Source of the DNA: Ruminococcus sp.
Lineage (GTDB): Bacteria; Bacillota; Clostridia; Lachnospirales; Lachnospiraceae
Assembly (NCBI GenBank): GCA_013911065.1
Contig: JACERV010000011.1
Span: forward strand, 1-64,000
Length of the DNA: 64,000 bases
Reading direction: 5' to 3'
Shown: one piece after another, positions 54,501 to 64,000 of the stretch
How the letters are laid out: each line of letters starts with the position of its first letter
Numbering within the stretch: the stretch's first letter is position 1
Notes under the pieces: generated by a model
Databases searched by the model: none
What the model was told of the DNA's origin: nothing
The model's input: only the letters and a program-made list of their open reading frames with translations
Program-made: the position numbers and the translations under genes

Positions 54501-55145
54501 GATTCTTGCACGCTTCTGCCCTGTGGCATTGGTCAGTCCAGCCTGCAGTTCTGCGTACTCTTTTTCTAAATCAATGGCCTGCAAAAGCTCCTGAATCGCT
54601 TCTGCCCCCATTCCTACACGGAAGGAGCCATAACCCCATTTTTCCTTTTCTTCCTGATACTCAGCTTCAGACAACACCTGCTTATACTGCAGGCTGGTCT
54701 CGCCTTTGTCCAGTACGATATAAGAAGCAAAATACAGAACCCTCTCCAATGTTCTCGGAGAAATGTCCAGAATCAGTCCCATACGGCTTGGAATCCCTTT
54801 AAAATACCAAATGTGGGATACCGGTGCCGCCAGGGCAATGTGGCCCATACGCTCACGGCGTACGGAGGCTTTTGTCACTTCAACACCACACCTGTCGCAG
54901 ACCACACCTTTATAACGGATTTTTTTATACTTTCCGCAGTGGCATTCCCAGTCTTTGCTTGGTCCGAAAATCTTTTCGCAGAAAAGTCCGTCTTTCTCAG
55001 GTTTCAATGTTCTATAGTTGATGGTCTCAGGCTTTGTAACTTCTCCCCTTGACCAATCCATAATTTTATCCGGTGAAGCCAGACCGATTTTGATTGCATC
55101 AAAAGTTAACGGTTGAAATTGTTGTTCATTATTACTTGTTGGCAT
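51519..55145 (-). CDS. rpoC: RNA polymerase beta-prime subunit
   Basis: A 1208-residue subunit with the N-terminal zinc finger ([20 protein letters not shown]), the catalytic Mg-binding NADFDGDQM, the bridge-helix/trigger-loop region ([20 protein letters not shown]) and the second zinc set ([13 protein letters not shown]). The C-terminus is a Glu/Asp-rich tail. Start at 55145 after AGGAGGAG. It follows rpoB by 14 bases. Unusually, rpsL does not follow. Confidence 0.99.
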   Translation of the reverse strand: MPTSNNEQQFQPLTFDAIKIGLASPDKIMDWSRGEVTKPETINYRTLKPEKDGLFCEKIFGPSKDWECHCGKYKKIRYKGVVCDRCGVEVTKASVRRERMGHIALAAPVSHIWYFKGIPSRMGLILDISPRTLERVLYFASYIVLDKGETSLQYKQVLSEAEYQEEKEKWGYGSFRVGMGAEAIQELLQAIDLEKEYAELQAGLTNATGQKRARIVKRLEVVEAFRESGNKPEWMILSAIPVIPPDLRPMVQLDGGRFATSDLNDLYRRIINRNNRLKRLLELGAPDIIVRNEKRMLQEAVDALIDNGRRGRPVTGPGNRALKSLSDMLKGKSGRFRQNLLGKRVDYSGRSVIVVGPELKIYQCGLPKEMAIELFKPFVMKELVANGTAHNIKNAKKMVERLQPEVWDVLEEVIKEHPVMLNRAPTLHRLGIQAFEPILVEGKAIKLHPLVCTAYNADFDGDQMAVHVPLSVEAQAECRFLLLSPNNLLKPSDGGPVAVPSQDMVLGIYYLTQERPGAKGEGMLFKNVNEAILAYENEYITLHSRIKVRVTKIMPDGTEKSGIVEATLGRLLFNEIIPQDLGFVDRELEENALLLEVDFHVGKKQLKQILEKVINTHGATQTAEVLDDVKAIGYKYSTRAAMTVSISDMTVPPEKPQMIEEAQNTVDKITKNYKRGLITEEERYKEVVETWKATDDKLTEALLSGLDEYNNIFMMADSGARGSDKQIKQLAGMRGLMADTTGRTIELPIKSNFREGLDVLEYFMSAHGARKGLSDTALRTADSGYLTRRLVDVSQELIIHDSDCQEEGKGIPGMAVKAFMDGNEEIESLQERITGRFSCEDIKDKEGKLIVKANHMITPRRAEQVMKKGVDEKGQPLDTVKIRTMLTCRCKNGVCSKCYGANMATGEAVQVGEAVGIIAAQSIGEPGTQLTMRTFHTGGVAGDDITQGLPRVEELFEARKPKGLAIITEFAGTAVISDTKKKREIIVTNNETGESKAYLIPYGSRIKVQDGAKLEAGDELTEGSVNPHDILKIKGLRAVQDYMIQEVQRVYRLQGVEINDKHIEVIVRQMLKKIRIEERGDSEFLPGTMVDVLEFTGTNEQLEAEGKEPAVGEQIMLGITKASLATDSFLSAASFQETTKVLTEAAIKGKVDHLIGLKENVIIGKHIPAGTGMRKYRDVKLSTELEMDDEIDFEEEIDLEEELVIEEE

Positions 55146-55159
55146 ATATATGGCTCCTC

Positions 55160-58100
55160 CTATTCTTCATCGTCCATCAATTCATCAAAGACGATTTCTT
55201 CCTCCTCGAAATCATCATCCTCCGGTTCCACATTTTCAAGTTCTTCCCCAACAAATTCCTGTTCCGTGAATCCCTGGTCCCCATAGGACTCCTTTTCATC
55301 ACGATATCTTCTGTCTCCTTCAATAATGGAATGCAGATCGGTCTCACCATAATCTACCGTCTCCATAATCTCCACTTCTGTATTGTCATCACGCAGCACA
55401 CGTACATCCAGGGCAAGTGACTGAAGCTCTTTTAATAGAACTTTGAAGGATTCCGGGATACCTGGTTCCGGGATATTCTCGCCTTTGATAATTGCTTCAT
55501 AGGTTTTTACACGTCCGACAACATCATCAGACTTCACAGTTAGGATTTCCTGCAGTGTATAAGATGCACCATAAGCCTCCAGTGCCCAAACCTCCATCTC
55601 TCCGAAACGCTGCCCTCCGAACTGTGCTTTACCGCCCAGCGGCTGCTGTGTAACAAGTGAGTAAGGACCTGTAGAACGGGCATGGATTTTATCATCTACC
55701 AAGTGATGAAGCTTGAGGTAATGCATGTGTCCGATTGTAACCGGACTGTCGAAAAATTCACCGGTACGCCCGTCACGGAGACGAACTTTACCATCACGTG
55801 AAAGCGGAACACCCTTCCACAGTTTTCTCTGCTCCCTGTTATCAGATAAATACTGAAGAACCTCCGGAAGCAATGCATCACCATGTCTCTTTACAAATTC
55901 TTCCCACTCCAGGTTGACATAATCACTTGACAAGTCCAAAGTGTCCATAATATCAATCTCGTTTGCCCCGTCAAAGACCGGTGTGGAAATATTGAATCCA
56001 AGTGCTTTTGCAGCAAGGCTCAGATGAATCTCCAGTACCTGTCCGATATTCATACGGGAAGGCACACCCAGCGGATTCAGAACAATATCCAAAGGACGCC
56101 CGTTAGGAAGATAAGGCATATCCTCCACCGGAAGCACGCGGGAAACAACACCCTTGTTACCATGACGTCCGGCCATCTTGTCACCAACAGAAATCTTTCT
56201 CTTCTGTGCAATATAAATGCGGACTGCCTGATTCACACCAGGAGAAAGCTCATCACCGTTCTCTCTGGTAAAGACTTTTGCATCCACAATAATACCATAC
56301 TCACCATGAGGTACTTTCAGGGAGGTATCTCTTACCTCGCGGGCTTTCTCACCAAAAATTGCACGCAGCAGTCTTTCCTCTGCCGTCAGCTCTGTTTCTC
56401 CCTTTGGAGTTACCTTGCCGACCAGAATATCTCCTGCACGGACTTCCGCACCAATCCGGATAATACCTCTTTCATCCAGATCTTTCAGTGCATCATCACC
56501 AACCCCCGGAATATCTCTTGTGATTTCTTCCGGTCCCAGCTTTGTATCACGTGCCTCTGCTTCATATTCTTCAATATGAACAGATGTATAGACATCATCC
56601 TGTACCAGTCTTTCACTCAGCAGTACAGCATCCTCATAGTTATAGCCTTCCCATGTCATGAAACCAATCAATGGGTTCTTTCCAAGTGCCATCTCGCCGC
56701 TGGAAGTAGACGGACCATCTGCAATTACTTGTCCTTCCTCTACCCGCTCGCCTTTGTCAACAATCGGCCTTTGGTTATAACAGTTGCTCTGGTTACTTCT
56801 CAAAAACTTTGTTAATTTATAAGTCTTCTTTGTTCCATCATCATGCTTAATTGTAATTTCAGTAGAAGTAGAACGCTCAACCACACCTGCTTTCTCGGAC
56901 ACCAGGCAGACACCGGAGTCTACGGCTGCTTTTACTTCCATACCTGTTCCTACAACCGGTGCTTCTGTCGTAAGAAGGGGTACCGCCTGACGCTGCATGT
57001 TTGATCCCATCAGCGCACGGTTAGCATCATCATTTTCCAGGAAAGGAATCAGGGCTGTTGCAACAGAGAACACCATCTTAGGAGAAACGTCCATAAAATC
57101 AAACTTGCCTCTCTCATACTCCTGTGTCTCCTCACGGTAACGGCCTGATACATTCTTATGAACGAAATGTCCGGCGTCATCCAGAGGCTCATTGGCCTGT
57201 GCAACGTGGTAGTTATCCTCTTCGTCTGCTGTCATATAGACAACATCCTCAGTAACAATCGGATTCTCCGGATCAGTTTTATCTACTTTACGGTACGGTG
57301 CTTCTACAAAGCCATATTCATTGATTCTTGCATAAGTAGCAAGAGAGTTAATCAGACCAATGTTAGGACCTTCAGGTGTCTCAATCGGACACATTCTTCC
57401 GTAATGGGAATAATGAACGTCACGCACCTCGAATCCGGCACGGTCTCTGGAAAGACCTCCCGGTCCTAATGCAGAGAGACGTCTCTTATGCGTCAGCTCA
57501 CCAAGCGGGTTATTCTGATCCATGAACTGTGAAAGCTGGGAGGAGCCAAAGAACTCCTTAACCGCTGCTGTAACTGGCTTAATGTTAATCAGTGACTGGG
57601 GAGAGATTCCCTCCTGATCCTGTGTTGTCATTCTTTCACGGACCACTCTTTCCAACCTGGACAGACCAATTCTGTACTGGTTCTGAAGAAGTTCTCCTAC
57701 CGCACGGATACGTCTGTTACCCAAATGGTCAATATCATCATCATTGCCCATTCTATATTCCAAATGGATATTATAATTAATGGAAGCTAAAATGTCTTCC
57801 TTTGTAATATGCTTAGGGATCAAATCATGGATGTCCCGGCTGATTAAACGTTTTAACTCTTCAATGTCGCCGGCACTTTCCTCCAGAAGCCCTTCCAGCA
57901 CAGGATAATATACCTGTTCTGTCACTCCTACTTCTTTTGGATCAATGTCCACAATTGCCTGCAAATCTACCATCATATTAGAAAGAATCTTAATATTGCG
58001 GGATTCTTCCTCGCCTTCTACCCAAACGTATGGTACTGCCGCATTTTGGATATTATCTGCCAGTTCCCTTGTAATCACAGTTCCCTTTTCTGCAATTACT

Positions 58101-59014
58101 TCGCCTGTGAGAAGACTGACAACATCTTCTGCCACCCGCTGCCCCTTGATACGGTTTTTCAACGCCAGCTTTTTATTGAACTTATAACGTCCAACCTTCG
58201 CCAAATCATAACGTCTCGGATCAAAAAACATGCTTGTAATCAGGCTTTCTGCGCTGTCCACGGCAAGTGGTTCGCCTGGTCTTATCTTTTTATATAACTC
58301 TAATAGACCTTCCTGATAGCTTTCGGCTGTATCTTTGCCGAAACTTGCAAGGATTTTTGGCTCTTCACCAAATAATTCGATGATTTCTGCATTTGTTCCG
58401 ATACCAAGTGCACGGATTAATACGGTAATCGGCACCTTTCTCGTTCTATCTACACGTACATAAAAAACGTCATTGGAGTCTGTTTCATATTCCAGCCACG
58501 CACCACGGTTAGGGATGACTGTCGCTGAGTAAAGTTCTTTTCCGAGCTTATCATGGGCAATTCCATAATAGATACCCGGAGAGCGTACCAACTGACTTAC
58601 AATAACACGCTCGGCACCATTGATTACAAAAGTACCGGTCTTCGTCATAAGTGGAAGGTCTCCCATAAATATTTCATGTTCGTTTATCTCATCGTTGTCT
58701 TTGTTGTAAAGTCTTACCCTTACCTTCAAAGGCGCCGCGTATGTTGCGTCACGCTCTTTACACTCCTCGATTGTATATTTCACATCGGATTCGCAAAGTG
58801 TAAAATCGACAAATTCCAGACTCAGGTGACCGCTGAAGTCGGAGATTGGGGAAATATCGTCAAATACCTCTTTCAGTCCTTCATCCAGAAACCACTGGTA
58901 AGAGTCTTTCTGAACTTCGATTAGATTCGGCATCTCTAATACTTCTTTTTGTCTGGAATAGCTCATGCGTAAACTTTTTCCGTTTGTGATGGGACGAATT
59001 CTGTTTTTCTCCAT
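55160..59014 (-). CDS. rpoB: RNA polymerase beta subunit
   Basis: A 1284-residue subunit. The rifampicin pocket ([29 protein letters not shown]) has the wild-type Asp, His and Ser residues. The conserved C-terminal [24 protein letters not shown] is present, followed by an extended acidic tail. I chose ATG at 59014 ([12 protein letters not shown]) after GAGGAG rather than the start six codons upstream. The usual upstream genes rplJ-rplL are absent, replaced by an arabinose operon. The promoter overlaps the end of the M20 peptidase gene. Confidence 0.99.
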   Translation of the reverse strand: MEKNRIRPITNGKSLRMSYSRQKEVLEMPNLIEVQKDSYQWFLDEGLKEVFDDISPISDFSGHLSLEFVDFTLCESDVKYTIEECKERDATYAAPLKVRVRLYNKDNDEINEHEIFMGDLPLMTKTGTFVINGAERVIVSQLVRSPGIYYGIAHDKLGKELYSATVIPNRGAWLEYETDSNDVFYVRVDRTRKVPITVLIRALGIGTNAEIIELFGEEPKILASFGKDTAESYQEGLLELYKKIRPGEPLAVDSAESLITSMFFDPRRYDLAKVGRYKFNKKLALKNRIKGQRVAEDVVSLLTGEVIAEKGTVITRELADNIQNAAVPYVWVEGEEESRNIKILSNMMVDLQAIVDIDPKEVGVTEQVYYPVLEGLLEESAGDIEELKRLISRDIHDLIPKHITKEDILASINYNIHLEYRMGNDDDIDHLGNRRIRAVGELLQNQYRIGLSRLERVVRERMTTQDQEGISPQSLINIKPVTAAVKEFFGSSQLSQFMDQNNPLGELTHKRRLSALGPGGLSRDRAGFEVRDVHYSHYGRMCPIETPEGPNIGLINSLATYARINEYGFVEAPYRKVDKTDPENPIVTEDVVYMTADEEDNYHVAQANEPLDDAGHFVHKNVSGRYREETQEYERGKFDFMDVSPKMVFSVATALIPFLENDDANRALMGSNMQRQAVPLLTTEAPVVGTGMEVKAAVDSGVCLVSEKAGVVERSTSTEITIKHDDGTKKTYKLTKFLRSNQSNCYNQRPIVDKGERVEEGQVIADGPSTSSGEMALGKNPLIGFMTWEGYNYEDAVLLSERLVQDDVYTSVHIEEYEAEARDTKLGPEEITRDIPGVGDDALKDLDERGIIRIGAEVRAGDILVGKVTPKGETELTAEERLLRAIFGEKAREVRDTSLKVPHGEYGIIVDAKVFTRENGDELSPGVNQAVRIYIAQKRKISVGDKMAGRHGNKGVVSRVLPVEDMPYLPNGRPLDIVLNPLGVPSRMNIGQVLEIHLSLAAKALGFNISTPVFDGANEIDIMDTLDLSSDYVNLEWEEFVKRHGDALLPEVLQYLSDNREQRKLWKGVPLSRDGKVRLRDGRTGEFFDSPVTIGHMHYLKLHHLVDDKIHARSTGPYSLVTQQPLGGKAQFGGQRFGEMEVWALEAYGASYTLQEILTVKSDDVVGRVKTYEAIIKGENIPEPGIPESFKVLLKELQSLALDVRVLRDDNTEVEIMETVDYGETDLHSIIEGDRRYRDEKESYGDQGFTEQEFVGEELENVEPEDDDFEEEEIVFDELMDDEE

Positions 59015-59093
59015 TGACGTTTCACTCCTCATATATTTTTTGGCGGGCTACGAGTCGCCCTTCATTAGTTCCTGTAAATAGGAAAAGAGCCAT

Positions 59094-59112
59094 GTGACAG
59101 TAAATCTGTCAC
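59094..59112 (-). other. Stem-loop in the rpoB leader
   Basis: GTGACAG and CTGTCAC form a 7-base stem around a five-base loop, about 80 bases before the rpoB start and without a T run. A role in leader control is possible but not shown. Confidence 0.4.
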
Positions 59113-59148
59113 TACGATGGCACACCTTTCCACAATAGCGCATTTTCT

Positions 59149-59178
59149 ACTATATCACAAAGCTCTTTCTGCTGTCAA
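59149..59178 (-). promoter_or_regulatory. rpoB promoter
   Basis: On the minus strand TTGACA (59178-59173), an 18-base spacer and TATAGT (59154-59149). The -35 box lies in the last codons of the M20 peptidase gene. Confidence 0.65.
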
Positions 59179-60336
59179 CATGTTTCTTACTAATATACGA
59201 AAAACCTCTTGACATCTTTCAATTTCTGTGGTAAGCACGAACTCATTGGGCTTGTGGGCCTGCTGTAAACTACCCGGTCCGTAGGACATACACTCCCTGT
59301 TTTTCAGCTTCCCAGCGATAACTGCCGTGTCCGTATACCCCGGAAAGGCACTGATTTTGGGCGGCTTTCCCGTTGCCTCGCCCACTGCCTTCCTTAATTC
59401 ATTGAGAAGAGTTGATTCAGGATAAGTCTCCACCCAGGGACGGTCACCAGTAATCTGGTAACTGCCTGTAATACCTGGCACTTGCTGTTTCCCTTCTTCA
59501 ATGGCCGTTCTTAGAATCTCTTCAGCTTTTTTCGTATTCATGGGTGGTACCAGCCGCATATCGATAGTCGCTTTGCATTTGTCCGGAACCACATAGGGGC
59601 TATACCCACCCTGGATCTGCCCGAAGGTTACTGTTGAGGGGCCCAATTCGGGATGTACCGGGCACTTCAAAATTTCACTTCTTATATAAGTAAGTATTGC
59701 CGACATTCCCGCAACGGCATCAGCACCCTTTTCAGGCATACTGGCGTGAGCGGTAACCCCCTGGACATCCAGCTCAAACCACGTGCGCCCTTTATGTGAC
59801 ATTTGAAGCTGGCCATCTGTGGGTTCCATGTCCACGACCCAGTCTTTTTCCGTTACCCATTTATCAAGGATAGCCTGCTCTACGCCCTGCATATCCCCTT
59901 CTTCGTCCACAGTTCCTATAAATACGAGTGAATGGGACAGCTTCATGCCTCCCCGTCTTACCAGGTCGGCAGTCTCCGCAAACACACTAAGGGCACAAGC
60001 CAGCCCGGATTTCATATCACAAGCGCCTCTGCCCCATAATCTGCCTTCTTCTATACGTCCGCCAAAGGCTTCCACATTCCATCCGTTCCCTTTTACAACA
60101 GTGTCCATATGGCAGATGAAGATAAGGGCGGGATGTTTCACCTCGCCCTCCAAAACCGCCCGCACATTGAACCGGCCGGGTGCAGCCAAAGATTTCTCCG
60201 GTCTCACACCTGCCTTCTCCAGATAATGATAAATAAATTCTCCAATCCTGCCCTCACAGGCCCCTGGATTTGTACTTTCTATCTTGACCAGACTGGCTGC
60301 CAGTTCAACTGCATCACATTGAATTTGTTTTATCAT
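59155..60336 (-). CDS. M20-family (ArgE/DapE-type) metallopeptidase or deacylase
   Basis: A 393-residue zinc hydrolase. Metal ligands: His and Asp in FICHMDT, the bridging Asp in RGACDMKSG, the Glu pair in VDEEGDM, the DMEPTD acidic residue and His in SLQQAHKPNE. A dimerisation lid lies at about 185-300. ATG at 60336 overlaps the araA stop codon (ATGA), so it is translationally coupled; a GTG at 60360 is less likely. It would hydrolyse an N-acyl amino acid or small peptide. Why it travels with araA is unclear. Confidence 0.9.
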   Translation of the reverse strand: MIKQIQCDAVELAASLVKIESTNPGACEGRIGEFIYHYLEKAGVRPEKSLAAPGRFNVRAVLEGEVKHPALIFICHMDTVVKGNGWNVEAFGGRIEEGRLWGRGACDMKSGLACALSVFAETADLVRRGGMKLSHSLVFIGTVDEEGDMQGVEQAILDKWVTEKDWVVDMEPTDGQLQMSHKGRTWFELDVQGVTAHASMPEKGADAVAGMSAILTYIRSEILKCPVHPELGPSTVTFGQIQGGYSPYVVPDKCKATIDMRLVPPMNTKKAEEILRTAIEEGKQQVPGITGSYQITGDRPWVETYPESTLLNELRKAVGEATGKPPKISAFPGYTDTAVIAGKLKNRECMSYGPGSLQQAHKPNEFVLTTEIERCQEVFRILVRNMLTAERAL

Positions 60337-61829
60337 TTTCCAAACACCAGTGAATTCCACATCAGTTCATTTTTAAACTGGCGGATCGTAGTATCCTTAT
60401 CAATATATACGGCTTCGATTCCCATAGCTGCTGCCCAGTCTCCCATTTGCTCTGATGTCAAATCATAGGAAAATGCTGTATGGTGAGCCCCGCCTGCAAG
60501 AATCCATGCCTCCGCACCTGTCAGCAGGTTCGGCTGAGGAGTCCAGAATGCTGTAGCCACCGGAAGCTTAGGCATTGGTTTCTCTGTTTTTTTACAGTCC
60601 ACATCGTTGATGATCAGGCGGAACCTGTTCCCCAGATCGATCAGGGAAGTTGCTACTCCTGGTCCTTCTTTCGCCGTGAACACCAGACGGGCAGGATCTT
60701 CCCTGTCACCCATGCTCAAAGGCTGGGCTTTAATACTGATTGGACCGTCAGCAATTGTCGGACACACCTCCAGCATATGAGCCTGCAGAATTCCTTCTTT
60801 TCCAGGCACAAGGTTATATGTATAATCCTCCATAAAGGATGTTCCTTTGGCATCTTTTATACCCTGTGTCATAATTTTCATGACACGGACCATAGCCGCC
60901 GTCTTCCAGTCACCTTCTCCGCCAAAGCCATAACCTTTTTCCATCAATCTCTGGATTGCGAGGCCTGGAAGCTGTTTCAGACTGCCCAGGTCCCCAAAAT
61001 GGGTAACAATTGCCTGATAATTTTTCTCTTTCAAAAACCTTTCAAAGCCAATCTCAATTCCTGCCTGTACTGCCACATGCTTTCTGAAATCTTTCTCATC
61101 TCTTCCTTCCAGAAGGATTTCATATTTATCATAATACTCTTCTACCAATACATCGATATCCGCCTGAGAGACCTGGGCAACTGCTGCTTCAATTTCATTT
61201 ACTGGGTAAGCATCCACTTCCCATCCAAATTTAATCTGAGCTTCTACCTTATCACCCTCAGTAACAGCAACATTTCTCATGTTATCTGCTATGCGCATTA
61301 CGCGGACATGGCTGCTCTCAATCACACCGATACTTGTGCGCATCCATGTTCCTATCCTGGCCTGCACTGCTGTATCTTCCCAGTAACCGGCAACTACCTT
61401 GCGCTCCATGCCAAGGCGGCTGAATATATGACCATACTCTCTGTCCCCATGAGCTGCCTGGTTCTCATTCATAAAGTCCATATCAATCGTATCATAAGGA
61501 ATTTCCTGGTTAAACTGGGTATGCAGGTGGAGAAGCGGCTTTCTGTACTCCTGAAGGCCCAGAATCCATGACTTCGCCGGTGAAAATGTGTGCATCCATG
61601 TAATTACACCTGCACAAGTCTCATCCATATTCGCTTCATTGAACGTCTTCCGAATCAGCTCATTTGTAATCAGAGTAGGCTTCCATACCACCTCAAAAGG
61701 TATCACCTGAGAGGTATTCAACGCCTCTACAATCTTCTTCGAATGCTCTGCAACATGAGCGAGACACTCATCACCGTATAAATCCTGTGACCCCGTGCAA
61801 AACCAAAATTTGTACTGTTTCTGTTCCAT
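60333..61829 (-). CDS. araA: L-arabinose isomerase
   Basis: A 498-residue enzyme converting L-arabinose to L-ribulose. The N-terminal FWFCTGSQDLYG and the residues around WMHTFSPAKSWI and FGGEGDWKTAA (with metal-binding Glu and His) match AraA closely. Start at 61829 after AAAGGAGG. Together with araD and the upstream kinase it forms an arabinose catabolic operon. Full length. Confidence 0.97.
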   Translation of the reverse strand: MEQKQYKFWFCTGSQDLYGDECLAHVAEHSKKIVEALNTSQVIPFEVVWKPTLITNELIRKTFNEANMDETCAGVITWMHTFSPAKSWILGLQEYRKPLLHLHTQFNQEIPYDTIDMDFMNENQAAHGDREYGHIFSRLGMERKVVAGYWEDTAVQARIGTWMRTSIGVIESSHVRVMRIADNMRNVAVTEGDKVEAQIKFGWEVDAYPVNEIEAAVAQVSQADIDVLVEEYYDKYEILLEGRDEKDFRKHVAVQAGIEIGFERFLKEKNYQAIVTHFGDLGSLKQLPGLAIQRLMEKGYGFGGEGDWKTAAMVRVMKIMTQGIKDAKGTSFMEDYTYNLVPGKEGILQAHMLEVCPTIADGPISIKAQPLSMGDREDPARLVFTAKEGPGVATSLIDLGNRFRLIINDVDCKKTEKPMPKLPVATAFWTPQPNLLTGAEAWILAGGAHHTAFSYDLTSEQMGDWAAAMGIEAVYIDKDTTIRQFKNELMWNSLVFGK

Positions 61830-61860
61830 TTGTAAAGTCCTCCTTTTTGATAAGTGCCGT

Positions 61861-61899
61861 AAAGGGGACAGTCCCTTTTCAAAAGGGACTGTCCCCTTT
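61861..61899. repeat. 39-base near-perfect palindrome
   Basis: AAAGGGGACAGTCCCTTTT (61861-61879) and its complement (61881-61899) are separated by one base. It lies in the araD-araA gap. Similar GGGGACNGTCCC palindromes are known to me as dispersed repeats in clostridial genomes, so it may be one of a repeat family; in mRNA it would form a very stable hairpin between the two cistrons. Confidence 0.75.
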
Positions 61900-61926
61900 G
61901 CGCTCCATTGTCAGAATATTCTCCTT

Positions 61927-62613
61927 TTATTGTCCGTAGTAAGCATCTGCCCCGTGTTTCCTGTTGTAATGTTTATCCTGTAATTCCTGGGGAGCAGGCA
62001 GAGCCTGTGGGTTTATTAGTTCACATCTTGCTGCCATTTTTGCTACTTCTTCCAGAACTACTGCATTGTGTACCGCATCGTATGCATCTTTGCCCCAGGT
62101 AAATGGCCCGTGATTCTTGCAGAGCACTGCCGGCATAGAGATATAGTCCTTATCCTTAAAATATTCTACGATCAATACACCTGTATTTTTCTCATATGCG
62201 GCCTCTATCTCTTGTTTCGTCAAGTTTCTGACGCACGGGATTTCGCCGTACATATAATCAGCGTGGGTCGTACCATAGCATGGTATTCCCCGCCCTGCCT
62301 GAGCCCAGCTTGTTGCCCACTCGGAATGGGTATGCACAATTCCCCCGATATCAGGAAAAGCCTTATACAATTCTAAATGAGTAGCGGTATCGGAAGATGG
62401 ATTATAATTGCCTTCTACCTTGTTTCCGTCCAAATCCATAACTACCATATCTCCGGGAGTGAGCTGGTCATAATCCACCCCGCTCGGCTTAATGACAAAC
62501 AGTCCGGTCTCTTTATCCAGACCGCTGACATTTCCCCATGTAAAGGTAACTAATCCATGCTTTGGCAGCAGCATATTTGCCTCGTATACTTCTTTCTTTA
62601 ATTGTTCCAGCAT
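61927..62613 (-). CDS. araD: L-ribulose-5-phosphate 4-epimerase
   Basis: A 228-residue class II aldolase-fold epimerase. Zinc ligands are the His pair in [10 protein letters not shown] and the later His in [11 protein letters not shown], with Asp in THADYM. It makes D-xylulose 5-phosphate in the arabinose pathway. I chose ATG at 62613, nine bases from GGGAG, rather than the ATG five codons upstream with no site. Starts 25 bases after the kinase gene. Confidence 0.96.
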   Translation of the reverse strand: MLEQLKKEVYEANMLLPKHGLVTFTWGNVSGLDKETGLFVIKPSGVDYDQLTPGDMVVMDLDGNKVEGNYNPSSDTATHLELYKAFPDIGGIVHTHSEWATSWAQAGRGIPCYGTTHADYMYGEIPCVRNLTKQEIEAAYEKNTGVLIVEYFKDKDYISMPAVLCKNHGPFTWGKDAYDAVHNAVVLEEVAKMAARCELINPQALPAPQELQDKHYNRKHGADAYYGQ

Positions 62614-62638
62614 ATTCTCTTCTCCCATCTGCGATTTA

Positions 62639-64000
62639 TTAATTCAGGTTTTCTACAGCACACTGCTCGATACTTAGACCTTTTTTGTAACGCTCAATAA
62701 ATGTCTCGAATCCTTCCACGTCCTTCTCATCCGGCTCTATACAAGAACCTTCATCACCGCCAAATACTCTCTCAGACAGATAGTGAGCCAAAGTTTCGCC
62801 CTCTTCCTTTTGTACCAGATAGGAAGCAAGCAGTGCAATCCCCCAAGCTCCGCCTTCTCCCGCAGTCTCCATGACAGACACAGGTGCATTCATGGCAGCC
62901 GCCATAATCTTCTGTCCAACTCCTTTTGTCTTAAACAGCCCTCCATGTCCCAAAATCTTGTCGATCTGGATATGTTCGTCTTTTGTCAGGATATCCATTC
63001 CAACCTTCAGAGCACCCAAAGCCGCAAACAGATGCACTCTCATGAAATTGGCCAGATTAAATTTACTGTCGGGAGTACGAACGAATAATGGCCGTCCTTC
63101 ATCCAGTTCTATTATATTTTCACCGGAATAGTAACCATAAGACAGAAGTCCGCCGCACTCAGCATCCCCTTCCAGTGCCTTGTTATACAGCAGTGAAAAC
63201 AGACGGTTCATATCCACTTCCATGCCAAATGCCTCTGCAAATTCCTTAAACAGCCCCACCCAGGCATTTAAGTCTGATGTACAGTTATTCGCATGAGCCA
63301 TGGCAACCAGCTCACCGGAAGGTGTTGTCACCATATCAATCTCTGTGTAAACCTTTGAAAGCTCTTTTTCTAGTACTATCATGGCAAACACAGAGGTTCC
63401 TGCGGACACATTTCCTGTTCTGACTGCAACACTGTTGGTGGCTGCCATTCCAGTTCCCGCATCCCCTTCCGGAGGGCATACAGGTATTCCAGACTCCAGT
63501 TCCCCTGATGGGTCAAGCAGTCTTGCACCCTCTTCTGTGAGGCATCCGGCATCTTGTCCCGCAGTAAGAACTTTGGGCAGTAAATCTTTCACCTTCCAGG
63601 AATATCCTTTGTCAGCAACAAGAGCATCAAACTGCTCCAACATTCTTCCATGGAAATCTTTTTTATCAATATCAATAGGGAACATTCCTGCGGCATCACC
63701 AATTCCCAGCACCTTCTGCCCAGTCATCTTCCAGTGGATATAGCCAGACAAGGTGGTAAAGAAATCTACATCCTTTACATGTGCATCTCCCTCCAGAATT
63801 GACTGGTATAAATGAGCTACGCTCCATCTCTGTGGTACATTGTACTGGAATAGTTCTGTTAATTTGCCTGCCGCTTCCCCGGTGTTTGTGTTCCGCCATG
63901 TACGGAAAGGCACAAGAAGATTTTCTCCTTTATCAAACGCCAGATAACCGTGCATCATAGCACTAAAACCAAGCGCTTTCGTCCGCTTCAGGGTGACACC
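62639..64000 (-). CDS. FGGY-family kinase, probable L-ribulokinase, partial
   Basis: A gene without its 5' end: the frame is open to the right edge of the window and gives 453 codons. The phosphate-binding [12 protein letters not shown], the later [11 protein letters not shown] and [15 protein letters not shown] mark an FGGY kinase. A complete enzyme would need about 70-90 more residues. Linked to araD and araA in order kinase-araD-araA, it probably makes L-ribulose 5-phosphate. By sequence it is not close to classical AraB, and a xylulokinase role cannot be excluded. Confidence 0.85.
   Translation of the reverse strand, partial: GVTLKRTKALGFSAMMHGYLAFDKGENLLVPFRTWRNTNTGEAAGKLTELFQYNVPQRWSVAHLYQSILEGDAHVKDVDFFTTLSGYIHWKMTGQKVLGIGDAAGMFPIDIDKKDFHGRMLEQFDALVADKGYSWKVKDLLPKVLTAGQDAGCLTEEGARLLDPSGELESGIPVCPPEGDAGTGMAATNSVAVRTGNVSAGTSVFAMIVLEKELSKVYTEIDMVTTPSGELVAMAHANNCTSDLNAWVGLFKEFAEAFGMEVDMNRLFSLLYNKALEGDAECGGLLSYGYYSGENIIELDEGRPLFVRTPDSKFNLANFMRVHLFAALGALKVGMDILTKDEHIQIDKILGHGGLFKTKGVGQKIMAAAMNAPVSVMETAGEGGAWGIALLASYLVQKEEGETLAHYLSERVFGGDEGSCIEPDEKDVEGFETFIERYKKGLSIEQCAVENLN

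Noticed and set aside
56024-56815. 263-codon plus-strand ORF
   Set aside because: It is a shadow of rpoB with no coding features.
60480-61571. 363-codon plus-strand ORF
   Set aside because: It is antisense to araA and arises from that gene's codon bias; no start signal or domain is visible.

Overview
The window looks like a chromosomal segment of an anaerobic, spore-forming, low-to-mid GC member of the Clostridia, most like Lachnospiraceae. The grounds are selenocysteine-dependent glycine/betaine reductase genes, spoVG, a proS T-box leader, the glgC/glgD pair, a TelA/XpaC pair, many AGGAGG-type ribosome binding sites with some TTG/GTG starts, and sugar uptake operons run by AraC-type two-component regulators. 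No genus can be assigned from sequence reading alone. No tRNA, rRNA, CRISPR array, prophage or insertion sequence was recognised.

Region 1 (1-7715) is a betaine-type reductase cluster on the minus strand: grdI, grdH (selenoprotein), a BCCT betaine transporter, trxB, trxA, grdA (selenoprotein) and the start of grdC, with a divergent TetR regulator. Betaine would be imported, reduced on GrdHI with electrons from thioredoxin reductase and thioredoxin via selenoprotein A, and turned into acetyl phosphate by GrdC/D. Region 2 (7731-19196) is a sugar or polyol utilisation locus: dihydroxyacetone-kinase-family kinase, zinc polyol dehydrogenase, RbsABC-type importer, an ABC-ATPase-like protein that has lost its catalytic motifs, a sensor kinase with almost no extracellular part, a YesN-type response regulator and an RpiB-family isomerase. 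The enzyme set matches a tetritol (erythrulose) route. Region 3 (19408-24133) is the str operon rpsL-rpsG-fusA-tuf.

Region 4 (24215-41026) is housekeeping: an HD-domain protein, proS with T-box, telA/xpaC, an RluA-family pseudouridine synthase, spoVG, glgC/glgD, murC, DnaD-like and DnaI-like replication genes fused by overlap to prs, an M24 peptidase and a KdpDE-like pair without kdpFABC. Region 5 (41056-49686) is a second catabolic operon under an RpiR regulator with three matching operators: dehydrogenase, class I aldolase, FGGY kinase, TRAP transporter and hydroxyacid dehydrogenase. Region 6 (49945-64000) has an XRE-cupin regulator, a nitrilase-family amidase, rpoB-rpoC standing alone, an M20 peptidase, and araA-araD with a sugar kinase cut by the window edge.

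The best candidates for undescribed biology are the catalytically dead ABC protein inside the two-component operon, the associated tetritol-like pathway with an unusual RpiB, and the paired TetR operators of the selenoprotein operon. Also notable are the separation of rpoBC from rpsL by about 27.5 kb and a triplet of DnaA-box-like sites before the DnaD/DnaI genes.
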